Shown here one piece after another: positions 42,788-49,621 of a DNA stretch of 64,000 nucleotides. The stretch lies in the NCBI GenBank assembly GCA_963756975.1, contig CAVWPS010000001.1, forward strand, positions 930,001 to 994,000, read 5' to 3'. The stretch's first letter is position 1, and each line of letters starts with the position of its first letter. This DNA comes from CAVRQM01 sp963756975 (lineage in GTDB: Bacteria > Pseudomonadota > Alphaproteobacteria > Acetobacterales > Acetobacteraceae). The notes under the pieces were generated by a model. That model was not told the origin of the DNA, did no database searches, and was given only the letters and a program-made list of their open reading frames with translations. The position numbers and the translations under genes are program-made.

Positions 42788-45019
42788 ATGGACAATACCG
42801 CAACCGCCGCGCCCGGGGCGTTGCGCGCCGCGCACCCTGCCCCCACGCGCAAGCGCAAGCGGCACATCGGCCTGATGATCCTGGCCGTCATCGTTATCGC
42901 GATCGCGGCGTTGATATGGTTTTGGAACTGGGACTGGTTTCGGCCGCTGATCGAATCCCGCGCCAGCGCCGCGCTGGGCCGGCGGGTGACGATGACGCAT
43001 TTCGACCTGAAACTCAGCCGCCATCCGACGGCGATCGCCGACGGGGTCGAGATCGCGAACCCGGACGGCTTCCCCGAAGCGCCGTATTTCGCGCATCTCG
43101 ACCGGCTGTCCGTCACCGCCGACGCGATGGCGTATTGGCACGGCCGGAACGTCGTGATCGACCGCATTGTTGCGGCGAAACCACAGATCAACGCGCTTCA
43201 GCATGCGGACGGGCACGCGACGTGGGATTTCCCGGCATTCACGAATTCGCAGCCGAACGCGGCGCCGGCCAAGCCGGTCCGCGTCGACGCCCTCACCATC
43301 GCCGACGGGGCGGCGCACGTGGTGATCCCGAAGGCGAAGGCGGATTTCCAGATCGCCATCGCGACGCAAGCGTTCGACGCCGCGAAACCGCCCGCCGCCG
43401 AAGTCGCCGGGGTCAAGGCACCCGAAGGGAGCGTGCCCGCCGCCCCGGTGTCGGCCGCGCCGCCGGCGACACCGTCGTCCGACCCCGCGAAGCCCGACCA
43501 GCTGGTGCTGGACGCGAAAGGCACCTACGCCGGCCAGCCGATCACGGCGCATGCGGTCGGCGGGGCGCTGCTGTCGTTGCGCGACGCGGCCACGCCGTAC
43601 GCGATCGACGCGACGGCCGAGAACGGGCCGACGAAACTCGCGCTGAGCGGCACGGTCCAGGACCCGCTGCACTTCAAGGGCACCGACCTCAAGCTGCATC
43701 TGAGCGGGCCCAACATGGGGCTGCTGTTCCCGCTGACCGGTATCCCGATCCCGCAGACGCCGCCGTACGACATCGCCGGGAACCTCGATTACAGCGCCGG
43801 GAAAGTCCGGTTCACCGATTTCGCCGGCCGGCTCGGCTCGTCCGATCTCGGCGGCAGCATCATCGAGGATCCGGGGCCGCAACGGCCGGTGGTCGATGCG
43901 ACGCTGACCAGCAAGAGCGTCGATCTCGCGGACCTCGGTGGGTTCGTCGGCTCCGAACCGGGGCGGACCAGCACGCCCGCGCAAACCCCGGAGCAGAAGG
44001 CGGCCGTCAGGAAGGCGGAGGCGAGCTCGCAACTGCTGCCGAACATTCCCATCAACCTGCCGCGCTTCACCGCCGCCGACGTCCATCTGGACTACAAGGG
44101 CGAGCACATCGAGGGGCGGTCGGTGCCGTTCGACGCGATCGCGGTGAAGCTCGACATCGACGATGGCCGCTTCAACATCCATCCCGTGACGTTCCGCGTC
44201 GGGCGCGGCAGCATCGTCATCAACTCGACGCTGGCGCCGGCCGGAAAGGGCGACCTCAAGACCAAGACCGATATCGCGTTCGATCACGTCGATGTCGGGC
44301 GGATGCTCGCGGCCACCCATGCGATCGAGGGCGCGGGGCTGCTCGGCGGACGCGCGGAGCTGGACAGCACCGGCAATTCGCTGTCGTCGCTGGTCGGCAA
44401 CGGCGACGGCGGGCTGAAGCTGATGATGTCCGGCGGCAATCTGTCGGCGTTGCTGGTCGATCTCTCGGGGCTCGAGTTCGGCAACGCGTTGCTGAGCGCG
44501 CTGGGCGTTCCCAACAAGGCGCATCTCGATTGTTTCGTGATGGATATGGGGTTGCGGCGAGGCGTGCTGAATTCGAACGCGATGATCGTCAGCACGTCGG
44601 AAGCGGACGTGGTCGGCACCGGCGACATCGATCTCGGCCGCGAGGCGCTGAACCTGCGGTTCCGGACCGAGGCGCGGCACCTGAGCGTCGGCTCGGTGCC
44701 GACCGACATCGGCATCAAGGGCACGTTCAAGAACCCGAGCATCCAGCCCAATGTGGGCGAGCTGGCGGCGCGTGGGGGTGCCGCGGTCGCGCTCGGTGTC
44801 CTGCTGACCCCGCTCGGCGCGCTGCTGCCGACGGTGCAGTTCGGCACCGGAGATGAAAACGAGGGGACATGCGCGGCGTTCATGCACGCGAGCGGGAAGC
44901 GGAACACGACATCGTCGGCCGCGAGCCCGCCGGCGACCATCAATTCCGTGACCCGACGGGCGCAACCGGCGAAGCCCGCGAAGAAGTCCGGCGGCGGGTT
45001 CTTCGACGGGATCTTCTGA
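42788..45019 (+). CDS. AsmA-family protein
   Basis: 743 residues. An N-terminal helix (HIGLMILAVIVIAIAALIWFWNW) anchors a long periplasmic beta-rich chain. The DLKLSRHPTAIADGVEIANPDGF and RLSVTADAMAYWHGRNVVIDRIVAAKP segments are the AsmA start. The C-terminal AsmA_2 part includes SLVGNGDGGLKLMMSGGNLSALLVDLSG and RHLSVGSVPTDIGIKGTFKNPSI. AsmA-like proteins are linked to lipid transport between membranes. A Pro/Ala-rich insert sits near residue 220. It stands alone, divergent from atpI and convergent with the S24 gene, 3 nt from the stop of which it ends. Confidence 0.9.
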   Translation: MDNTATAAPGALRAAHPAPTRKRKRHIGLMILAVIVIAIAALIWFWNWDWFRPLIESRASAALGRRVTMTHFDLKLSRHPTAIADGVEIANPDGFPEAPYFAHLDRLSVTADAMAYWHGRNVVIDRIVAAKPQINALQHADGHATWDFPAFTNSQPNAAPAKPVRVDALTIADGAAHVVIPKAKADFQIAIATQAFDAAKPPAAEVAGVKAPEGSVPAAPVSAAPPATPSSDPAKPDQLVLDAKGTYAGQPITAHAVGGALLSLRDAATPYAIDATAENGPTKLALSGTVQDPLHFKGTDLKLHLSGPNMGLLFPLTGIPIPQTPPYDIAGNLDYSAGKVRFTDFAGRLGSSDLGGSIIEDPGPQRPVVDATLTSKSVDLADLGGFVGSEPGRTSTPAQTPEQKAAVRKAEASSQLLPNIPINLPRFTAADVHLDYKGEHIEGRSVPFDAIAVKLDIDDGRFNIHPVTFRVGRGSIVINSTLAPAGKGDLKTKTDIAFDHVDVGRMLAATHAIEGAGLLGGRAELDSTGNSLSSLVGNGDGGLKLMMSGGNLSALLVDLSGLEFGNALLSALGVPNKAHLDCFVMDMGLRRGVLNSNAMIVSTSEADVVGTGDIDLGREALNLRFRTEARHLSVGSVPTDIGIKGTFKNPSIQPNVGELAARGGAAVALGVLLTPLGALLPTVQFGTGDENEGTCAAFMHASGKRNTTSSAASPPATINSVTRRAQPAKPAKKSGGGFFDGIF

Positions 45020-45022
45020 CCG

Positions 45023-45709
45023 CTACTGACTGATCCAGACGATGCGGTGCAGCCACAACAGGTCGCTCAGCTCGAATGTCAGCAGGGGGTGCGCGGGATT
45101 GAGGGATCGGAGTTCGATCCGGCGGGCGGAGCGGCGCGCGAGTTCCTTCGCCAGCACCTCGCCCTCGCGCGTGCGCGCGACGACACGGTCGCCACGGCGG
45201 ATCGGGGCTGCCGGCGAGACGATCACGGTGTCGCCGTCGCGAAATACCGGCTCCATGCTGTCGCCGCTGATCTCCAGCGCGTAGGCGTTGGAGTCGGCGA
45301 CGTCGGGCAGCGAGACCTCGTCCCAGCTGCCGCCGACCGGATAGCCGCCGTCGTCGAAATAGCCCTCGTTACCGGCCTGTGCGAGCCCGATCAGGGGGAT
45401 GCGACGGGCGGCCTGGGCCGCGAGACCCAGCACGGGGGCCCGCGCGAGGCCGCGCGAGCCGGTGCCGTGCGGAACCGCCCGGCCGCCCTGCACCAGCGCC
45501 GAGAATGCGTCGAGTGACGCGCCGGTGGCGTCAAGAACCTTCGCGAGGCTCTCGGTCGACGGCCATCGCGCGCGGCCATCCGGCATGCGGCGCTTGGACG
45601 GATTGAACGTGGTCGCGTCGAGTCCCGCCCGCCGGGCGAGGCCAGACGTCGACAGGCCGTGCTCGGCGGCCAAGATATCGAGTGCGCGCCAGACATCCTC
45701 GTGTTTCAT
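45023..45709 (-). CDS. HTH / S24-peptidase repressor
   Basis: 228 residues. The N-terminal helix-turn-helix is SGLARRAGLDATTFNPSKR followed by PSTESLAKVLDATG. The C-terminal half is a LexA/CI-type S24 peptidase: the Ser nucleophile in SGDSMEPVF, the general-base Lys in VLAKEL. An Ala-Gly pair in GLAQAGNEGYF sits at the position where self-cleavage occurs in LexA and CI, so RecA-stimulated autoproteolysis is possible. A GGAG is 9 nt before the ATG. It is divergent from the 45827 gene and may control the shared 117-bp region. Confidence 0.88.
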   Translation of the reverse strand: MKHEDVWRALDILAAEHGLSTSGLARRAGLDATTFNPSKRRMPDGRARWPSTESLAKVLDATGASLDAFSALVQGGRAVPHGTGSRGLARAPVLGLAAQAARRIPLIGLAQAGNEGYFDDGGYPVGGSWDEVSLPDVADSNAYALEISGDSMEPVFRDGDTVIVSPAAPIRRGDRVVARTREGEVLAKELARRSARRIELRSLNPAHPLLTFELSDLLWLHRIVWISQ

Positions 45710-45817
45710 CCCGAGTCTCCGGTGGATGCGACGAGATGCGGCAGCGACGGCGCGGATGTAAAGAGAAATAGGAATGTTTGCATATTCTTGTTGCGGGAAA
45801 CTGCGCGTGCCGACTAT

Positions 45818-45832
45818 GTTCCTGTTATGTTC
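45818..45832 (+). promoter_or_regulatory. GTTC-N7-GTTC box, LexA-like, at a start codon
   Basis: GTTC (45818-45821), seven bases, GTTC (45829-45832). This is the direct-repeat form described for alphaproteobacterial LexA operators (GTTC-N7-GTTC). It overlaps ATG 45827 of the small gene and lies 109-123 nt upstream of the S24 start. An inverted GAAT...ATTC (45772-45787) lies in the same gap. Such a pair of tetramers is expected by chance about once or twice in a window this size, so this is suggestive only. Confidence 0.4.
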
Positions 45833-46210
45833 TCACCCCAGAAGCCGATCGCGCTGTCAGCAACCGAGCGCACCCAGGACACGGACGCGTTCTGTTCGAC
45901 GGAGCAAGCCTGGTTCTGGACGATGGCCGCCCTGGCGGCGAGACGCGACGGATTGTCTCGCCCGCTCGATACGGCGCGACGGTCGATCGTGCCGGAAGAC
46001 GTGCTGCGCTGCCTCGATGGGCTCTACCGTCAGCGCCGGATCGACCTGCTGCACGCGAGGATCTTGCGCGTCTGGGGCGAACGCGGGCGCGCGCCGGACC
46101 CGGCCCGGCGGTCGGAGCGGGGCGACGCGGCGATCTGGCGGGAGGCGATCGGCCGCCTCGATTGGCCGCTTCGGGTCAAAGGGCTGGTCCGCGTGCCGTC
46201 CGAGTTCTGA
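45827..46210 (+). CDS. Conserved-looking protein divergent from the S24 repressor
   Basis: 127 residues; no signal or helix of membrane length. It reads WFWTMAALAARRDGLSRP, VPEDVLRCLDGLYRQRRIDLLHARILRVWGERGRAP and EAIGRLDWPLRVKGLV. It is Arg-rich and mostly helical, with no domain I can name. I believe homologues stand beside S24 repressors in related genomes, but this is from memory. The start at 45827 overlaps the GTTC box, so expression may respond to LexA-type control. Confidence 0.65.
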   Translation: MFSPQKPIALSATERTQDTDAFCSTEQAWFWTMAALAARRDGLSRPLDTARRSIVPEDVLRCLDGLYRQRRIDLLHARILRVWGERGRAPDPARRSERGDAAIWREAIGRLDWPLRVKGLVRVPSEF

Positions 46211-46235
46211 CATTCCACCATAAGGAGCAGCTATC

Positions 46236-46469
46236 ATGGCGTTCACCGTCCGCAATCTGTCCGTGCTGGCCTACGCGCAGGGGTTCACCCTGTGGCACTA
46301 CAAGACGTCCGGCGATACGATCGAGGTGGCGGTCGAGCCGGATTATTTCGAACCGGCGGGCGATCTGGTGGCCGGCGGAGACATGCTGTTGGTGAGCGCC
46401 GCGAACGGCGGCCGCGTGCTGTTCGCGGACCCGGCTTGGGGCAGGCTACGGACGGCGGCGATGGCCTGA
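46236..46469 (+). CDS. Small protein of unknown function
   Basis: 77 residues: MAFTVRNLSVLAYAQGFTLWHYKT, VAVEPDYFEPAGDLVAGGDMLLVS and a short end. It resembles small proteins I recall from alphaproteobacteria and their phages (LSVLAYAxGFTLWHY), with unknown role. AAGGAG lies 10 nt before the ATG, 25 nt after the preceding stop, and the two genes are probably co-transcribed. The YF...GDLVAGGDMLLVS core looks like a small beta domain. Confidence 0.7.
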   Translation: MAFTVRNLSVLAYAQGFTLWHYKTSGDTIEVAVEPDYFEPAGDLVAGGDMLLVSAANGGRVLFADPAWGRLRTAAMA

Positions 46470-46473
46470 ACGA

Positions 46474-46782
46474 TCAGGCGGCGTGGCGGCCGCCGTGCCC
46501 ATGCGGCGCGATTTCCTCGGCGTGCCGGGACAATCCGGCCGCCGTGGCGCGATAGCGACCATCGACGCCCGGCTCGGCCAGCCCCATGCCGGTCAGACGA
46601 TCCAGGCAGGGCCCGTCCTTCATGCCGGGCGGCCGTCCGACGACGCCGACCAGCAGCAACCGATGCAGCGCGCTACGGCAACACGTCTCAAGGTATGGTT
46701 GGCGGTACACGTTCGTGCTGTAGCCCGGACGAGCGATCTTGGCGAGAAGGTCGCCTGCAACGGAGAATGTCCCATGCGTCAC
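46474..46782 (-). CDS. Small basic protein, possible winged-helix, unknown function
   Basis: About 102 residues. RPGYSTNVYRQPYLETCCRSALHRLLLVGVVGRPPGMKDGPCLDRLTGMGLAEPGVDGRYRATAAG resembles a short helical DNA-binding-like protein. It converges on the 46236 gene with a gap of 4 nt. The start is uncertain: GTG 46782 is used, but a possible ATG at 46775 with GAGG 6 nt upstream would require a frameshift, and ATG at 46827 is also open. It overlaps the start of the HAD gene on the other strand. Confidence 0.5.
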   Translation of the reverse strand: MTHGTFSVAGDLLAKIARPGYSTNVYRQPYLETCCRSALHRLLLVGVVGRPPGMKDGPCLDRLTGMGLAEPGVDGRYRATAAGLSRHAEEIAPHGHGGRHAA

Positions 46783-47596
46783 CTCGACGGAATCAGAGAG
46801 CTCGCCGACGAGTACCGACGGGTTCATCGTCGATCTCTGGGGGGTGATCCACGACGGCGTCACGCCCTACGAGGGCGCGATCGACGGGATGGCGCGGCTG
46901 CGGTCGACCGGCAAGCCTGTCGTGCTGCTGTCCAATGCGCCGAGACGCGCATCGGCGGCGCAAGCGGGGCTGCGCGAGCTCGGGATCGGCGACGAACTCT
47001 ATTCGGCGGTGATGACATCCGGCGAGGCGACCTGGACCGCGCTGGCCGGCAAGCCGGGCGCGCGCGTCTATCACCTCGGGCCGGATCGCGACCGGAGCGT
47101 GTTCGAGGGGCATGATCTTCGGATCGTGACGCAACCGGGACATGCGGACCTTCTGGTGAACACCGGGCCGAACGACGCCAACGGCCCGAGCGAGTTCGAC
47201 AGCTATCTGCCGGAACTCGCATCGTGTCTCGACGCGGGTTTGCCGATGATCTGCGCCAACCCCGATCTGGAAGTCGTCCGCGACGGCGCCCGCATCATCT
47301 GCGCCGGCGCGCTAGCCGTCTGGTACGAGGGGCGGGGCGGACAGGTCGAATGGATCGGCAAGCCGTATCCATCCGTCTACGCGACGACATTGAAGATGCT
47401 CGGGGTGCCGAACACGCGGGCGCTGGCGATCGGCGACGCCTTGCGGACCGATATCGCGGGTGCCGCGGCGGCGGGGATCGCAAGCTGCTGGGTGCTGGGC
47501 GGCATCCACGCGCACGACTCGCCGGAACACGCGGACCGCGAGGCCGCCGAAATGGGACTAAGCCCGGTCGCCGCGATCCCGAGATTCCGCTGGTAG
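46774..47596 (+). CDS. TIGR01459-type HAD hydrolase with an N-terminal frameshift
   Basis: Class IIA HAD phosphatase-like protein of about 273 residues. FIVDLWGVIHDG is motif I, VVLLSNAPRR motif II, WIGKPYPSVY motif III and ALAIGDALRTDIAGAAAAGI motif IV. The best start is ATG 46774, with GGAGAA about 9 nt upstream, giving MRHLDGIRELADEY; the next base (extra C at about 46816) then breaks the frame and DGFIVDLW continues in the adjacent one. Without that C the protein is ADEYDGFIVDLWG, as expected. A straight reading from 46739 gives an unrelated N-terminus. Substrate unknown. Confidence 0.82.
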
Positions 47597-47599
47597 CGG

Positions 47600-48172
47600 T
47601 CAGGCGTGGCCGACCACGTCGCTGAGAAGACCCGGATCGACCCGGAGCGTCGCCAGGGCCCGCCGCCACTTTCCCCGGTCGGCGGTGCCGAAGATGATGT
47701 CGGGGTCCGTGGCGTCCGTGGTCAGCCAGGAGTTCTCCGCGATCTCGCGCTCGAGCTGCCCCCGTCCCCAACCGGCGTGACCGAGGGCGAACAGCACGTC
47801 GCGCGGCCCCCCGCCATCCGCAATCGCCTTCAAGACGTCGAGGCTCCCGGTCAAGGCAAGCCCGCCGCTGATCGGCAGCGTCGCCTCGCCGGCCCAATCC
47901 GTCGAATGCAGGACCAGGCCACGCCGCTGATCGACCGGGCCGCCCTCATGCAACGGCAGGGTGCGTGCCGATGCCCGCGCGGAAATTCCCAGCTGGTTCA
48001 GCAGCTCCGAAAACGTCGACGCGACCAGCGGACGGTTGACGCAGACGCCGAGCGCCCCGTCGGCATTGTGGGCGCATATGAGGATGACGGCTTGCTGGAA
48101 GGGCTCATCACGAAGCTGCGGCATCGCGAGCAGCAACTGTCCGGTCAGGAATTCGGTTGGAACGGGGGTCAC
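47600..48172 (-). CDS. YqgE/AlgH family protein (UPF0301)
   Basis: 190 residues if GTG 48172 is used. FLTGQLLLAMPQLRDEPFQQAVILICAHNADGALG, RPLHEGGPV-like PLHEGGPVDQRRGLVLHS, and LFALGHAGWGRGQLEREIAENSWL are YqgE hallmarks. AlgH/YqgE proteins act in transcriptional or post-transcriptional control in some proteobacteria; the mechanism is unresolved. Another GTG at 48241 would add 23 residues of weak similarity. It converges with the HAD gene, 3 nt apart. Confidence 0.9.
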   Translation of the reverse strand: MTPVPTEFLTGQLLLAMPQLRDEPFQQAVILICAHNADGALGVCVNRPLVASTFSELLNQLGISARASARTLPLHEGGPVDQRRGLVLHSTDWAGEATLPISGGLALTGSLDVLKAIADGGGPRDVLFALGHAGWGRGQLEREIAENSWLTTDATDPDIIFGTADRGKWRRALATLRVDPGLLSDVVGHA

Positions 48173-48267
48173 CGCGCTAATTTCGTAGTCTGGGATCGCT
48201 GCACAAGGCTCGGATGACAGCCTGATGCGCGTGCGATACACGCGGCCACCATTTTGCGGAGTGTGCG

Positions 48268-48756
48268 ATGACCAAACCGATCGAAGCCGGCGACGCGATC
48301 CCGGCGGCGACGCTCATGACGTTCGGCCCCTCGGGTCCGATGGAACTCAAGACCGAGGAGTTCTTCGCCGGCCGCAAGGTCGTCGTGTTCGCGGTTCCCG
48401 GGGCCTTCACGCCAACCTGCAGCGCCAAACACCTACCCGGCTTCATGACGAATGCCGCGACATTCCGTGAGAAAGGCGTCGATGCCATCGCATGCCTCGC
48501 CGTCAACGATGTCTTCGTGCTGCAAGCCTGGGCCGAAACGAACGGCGTGGGTGACGGCATTACGATGCTGGCCGACGGTTCCGGCGTGTTCACCAAGGCG
48601 CTCGGCCTGGAATTGGACCTGACGGCGCGCGGAATGGGCGTGCGCGCGAACCGGTTCGCGCTGGTCGTCACGAACGGCATCGCGGACTACGTCGCCGTCG
48701 AGCAACCCGGGGAGTTCGACGTCAGCCGGGCCGAGGCCATCCTACAGCACGTCTGA
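48268..48756 (+). CDS. Atypical 2-Cys peroxiredoxin, Prx5-like
   Basis: 162 residues. The peroxidatic cysteine is in VPGAFTPTCSAKHLPGF. Reduces H2O2 and organic peroxides with thiol donors. The family end, GEFDVSRAEAILQHV, and NRFALVVTNGIADYV are recognisable. CGGAGTG lies 8 nt before the ATG at 48268. A 13-bp perfect hairpin follows the stop. It is divergent from YqgE. Confidence 0.93.
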   Translation: MTKPIEAGDAIPAATLMTFGPSGPMELKTEEFFAGRKVVVFAVPGAFTPTCSAKHLPGFMTNAATFREKGVDAIACLAVNDVFVLQAWAETNGVGDGITMLADGSGVFTKALGLELDLTARGMGVRANRFALVVTNGIADYVAVEQPGEFDVSRAEAILQHV

Positions 48757-48765
48757 CGCGGTCGG

Positions 48766-48793
48766 GCACCGGCCGGCCAAGGCCGGCCGGTGC
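48766..48793. terminator. Perfect 13-bp inverted repeat between convergent genes
   Basis: GCACCGGCCGGCC (48766-48778) and GGCCGGCCGGTGC (48781-48793) form a very stable stem around AA, so the innermost pairs would open. It lies 10 nt past the peroxiredoxin stop and 10 nt before the CsbD stop. There is no U-run, so it is a structural rather than a classic terminator. Confidence 0.6.
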
Positions 48794-48803
48794 TCCCATC
48801 GCC

Positions 48804-49109
48804 TCAGCGACGGTGGACGAGCAGGCTGAGCACGTAGCCGACCGCGCCGGCCGCAAGAAGGGCATACAGCGGCTTTTCGTGGATCGTGTCATCGAGCCAC
48901 TCTCCGACAGTGCCCGCCTGGGAGGACACGGTGTCGGCCGCGTCGCGCAAGGTGTCGCGCGCCTGGCCGTACGTCCGCTGCGCCATGCCCGCGATTTGGT
49001 CCGCGGTGCCCTCGGCCTGCAACTTGCTGTCGCCGGTGATGTTGCCGAGGCCCTCTTTGATCTGGCCCTTGAGGTCGTTGCCCTCGCCGCTGATGCGATC
49101 GGAATCCAT
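48804..49109 (-). CDS. CsbD-like stress protein with a membrane tail
   Basis: 101 residues. Residues 3-60 show the CsbD pattern (DRISGEGNDLKGQIKEGLGNITGD, then LQAEGTADQIAGMAQR), widespread in general stress regulons. The C-terminal end (KPLYALLAAGAVGYVLSLLVHR) is a membrane helix of ElaB/DUF883-type. AGAGGA lies 9 nt before ATG 49109. Divergent from the His-rich gene at 49300, with 190 bp between the two starts. Confidence 0.88.
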   Translation of the reverse strand: MDSDRISGEGNDLKGQIKEGLGNITGDSKLQAEGTADQIAGMAQRTYGQARDTLRDAADTVSSQAGTVGEWLDDTIHEKPLYALLAAGAVGYVLSLLVHRR

Positions 49110-49299
49110 GTCGAAATCCTCTTTGCTGCCCGCCGCCGATGCGTTCCGGGTCCCGCGACAGGGACGCGCAACGAGCGCCAAGGTTGCATCGAACTTCGCG
49201 CGGAACGATCCGCCCGCGGTCGCGTTTCGCCCGCTACCGATACCGGCTTCCTGCCGGTTGAGGTTGACTGCAAACAACACTGTATCGAGGATTCGACCC

Positions 49300-49512
49300 A
49301 TGCCGACCAAGGCACATACCGACGCCGCCGAGCATCACGAGAAGGCCGCGAAGTCGCATCGCACGGCTGCCGAGCACCACACGAAGTCCGACCATGCAGC
49401 CGCCGAGACGCACAGCAAGGCGGCTCACGAGGCGTCCACCGCCGCCCATGGTCACTCGACCACGGCGCATTCGAAGTCCAGCGCCGCCAAGTCGGGCGCC
49501 TCGAAGAGCTAA
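49300..49512 (+). CDS. Small histidine/alanine/lysine-rich protein
   Basis: 70 residues with 12 histidines, no cysteine and no signal peptide. The repeated unit AAEHHxKAAKSHR/AAEHHTKSDHA suggests an extended or helical polypeptide that could bind metal or act as a protectant; this is inference. Similar short His/Ala/Lys-rich proteins occur in alphaproteobacteria. GAGG is 10 nt before the ATG. It ends in a clear intrinsic terminator. Confidence 0.8.
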   Translation: MPTKAHTDAAEHHEKAAKSHRTAAEHHTKSDHAAAETHSKAAHEASTAAHGHSTTAHSKSSAAKSGASKS

Positions 49513-49537
49513 GATTCGCTACGGCCTGACTTGATGG

Positions 49538-49573
49538 AAAGGGATGAACGGCACCGCTGTTCATCCTTTTTTC
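49538..49573 (+). terminator. Intrinsic terminator of the His-rich gene
   Basis: GGATGAAC (49542-49549) pairs with GTTCATCC (49559-49566) over a 9-nt loop, and TTTTTT (49567-49572) follows. The AAAG upstream of the stem can pair with the T-run, extending it. It is 25 nt past the stop codon of the His-rich gene. Confidence 0.92.
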
Positions 49574-49621
49574 ATGCCGTGCGCGCCAGATCGCCACCGT
49601 CCCGCTCGGCAAAGGTAGGTG

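Noticed and set aside
42692..44965. 757-codon minus frame opposite AsmA
   Set aside because: Arg/Asp/Val-rich shadow; no homology, and AsmA is clear on the other strand.
45772..45787. GAAT...ATTC palindrome as the S24 operator
   Set aside because: Only 5 of 8 positions pair; too weak to call an operator.
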